From the NCBI GenBank assembly GCA_030622265.1, contig JAUXGG010000142.1, positions 1 to 5,417 on the forward strand: 5,417 nucleotides of DNA, written 5' to 3'. The stretch is from Candidatus Eiseniibacteriota bacterium (GTDB lineage Bacteria > Arandabacterota > Arandabacteria > Arandabacterales > Arandabacteraceae). The translations under genes were made by a program, and so were the position numbers. This document shows positions 4,890-5,417 of this stretch, piece after piece; within the stretch, counting starts at the first letter, position 1; each line of letters starts with the position of its first letter. The notes beneath the pieces are model-generated. The model saw only the letters and a list, made by a program, of their open reading frames with translations. It was not told the origin of the DNA and made no database searches.

Positions 4890-5417
4890 CGACTGCACTG
4901 GTAAGTGTCTCGGACAAGACCGGGCTGGATGACTTCGCGCGCCGCCTTTCGGGGCTCGGCGTCGGGTTCATTGCATCGGGTGGAACGGGTGACTATCTGA
5001 AAGAAGCAGGCGTGGAGGTTACCGGCATATCGGAGGTCACGGGAAGGGTGGATTTCCTGGGTGGCCTGGTCAAGACGCTTCACCCGGCTATCCACGCGGG
5101 CATCCTCGCCGACCGGGCCAACCGCGGCCATATGCGTGAGCTCGAAGCCCTGGACTATCGCAAGATCGATATGGTGGTCGTCAATTTCTATCCTCTCCAG
5201 GACAGGAGAGAGGCAAGGGATCTCTCCTTCATAGATATCGGCGGACCCGCCATGACCAGGGCCGCGGCCAAGAACTTCGGCTCGTGCGTGATTGTCCCGG
5301 ACCCATCCTGGTACGGGAGGGTGATCGAGGAGATCGAGGCCACCGGTGGGGCGGGACCTGATCTCAGGTGGCAGCTGGCGCGAGATGCCCTCGCAAGGAC
5401 CGGCTCCTATGACGCGC
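4877..5417 (+). CDS. purH: bifunctional AICAR transformylase/IMP cyclohydrolase, N-terminal part (partial)
   Basis: The frame stays open from TTG at 4877 to the window edge, giving 180 complete codons. These cover most of the IMP cyclohydrolase (MGS-like) domain, which closes FAICAR to IMP, the last step of the pathway. Family features in order are ALVSVSDKTGL (7-17), ASGGT (33-37), VKTLHPAIHAGIL (65-77), VVVNFYPL (100-107), IDIGGPAM (119-126), RAAAKN (128-133) and ARTGSYDA near the edge. Two things are odd: the residue before VKTLHP is leucine (L64) where most homologues have arginine, and the loop between NFYP and IDIGG is short. The TTG start sits 13 bases inside purC, with AAAGG at 4867-4871 five bases upstream; no other start in this frame fits. 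The transformylase domain should follow outside the window. A stand-alone cyclohydrolase cannot be excluded until that sequence is seen. Confidence 0.93.
   Translation, partial: MGSIATALVSVSDKTGLDDFARRLSGLGVGFIASGGTGDYLKEAGVEVTGISEVTGRVDFLGGLVKTLHPAIHAGILADRANRGHMRELEALDYRKIDMVVVNFYPLQDRREARDLSFIDIGGPAMTRAAAKNFGSCVIVPDPSWYGRVIEEIEATGGAGPDLRWQLARDALARTGSYDA

Noticed and set aside
4113..4898. Open frame of 261 codons on the - strand
   Set aside because: It is antisense to purC, whose motifs are unambiguous, and has no family features.

Overview
The window is a GC-rich (about 60% by eye), densely packed bacterial segment with every gene on the + strand. It holds six genes and, at the left edge, a possible tail of a seventh. 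Non-ATG starts dominate: GTG for the receiver gene, GTG or TTG for comEC, TTG for purN and TTG for purH. Shine-Dalgarno sequences of the GGAGG type and a TTGACG-17-TACCCT promoter point to an ordinary bacterium. The style (lone receiver domain, small four-cysteine protein, ComEC, GC-rich sigma70 promoter with a TGC-TACCCT -10) recalls deltaproteobacterial (Desulfobacterota-like) anaerobes. That placement is an impression and is not proven by the sequence.

Layout. Bases 1-24 could be the last codons of an upstream gene. Bases 40-414 encode a stand-alone CheY/NtrC-type receiver domain without an output domain. After an 87-base gap comes a 67-residue protein with four cysteines (502-705) behind a very good ribosome binding site; I do not recognise its function. 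A gap of about 114 bases carries two TTGACA hexamers 20 bases apart, one inside an imperfect palindrome. Bases 820-3180 encode a full-length ComEC/Rec2 DNA-uptake channel protein with an N-terminal DUF4131-like region, a competence (membrane) domain and a C-terminal metallo-beta-lactamase-fold domain.

The 190-base gap 3181-3370 holds a weak hairpin just after comEC and a good promoter for the next operon. That operon encodes de novo purine synthesis enzymes: purN (3371-4021), purC (3999-4889) and the start of purH (from 4877, running off the right edge). The three genes overlap by 23 and 13 bases, so they are almost certainly co-transcribed and probably translationally coupled. PurN adds the first formyl group (GAR to FGAR), PurC joins aspartate to CAIR, and PurH carries out the last two steps to IMP. 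The other purine genes are not in this window.

I see no clear undescribed multi-gene system. The points most worth a second look are the small four-cysteine protein next to the lone receiver, and a PurH IMP cyclohydrolase domain in which a usually conserved arginine is leucine and a loop is shortened. The palindrome and TTGACA pair upstream of comEC are a weaker third point.
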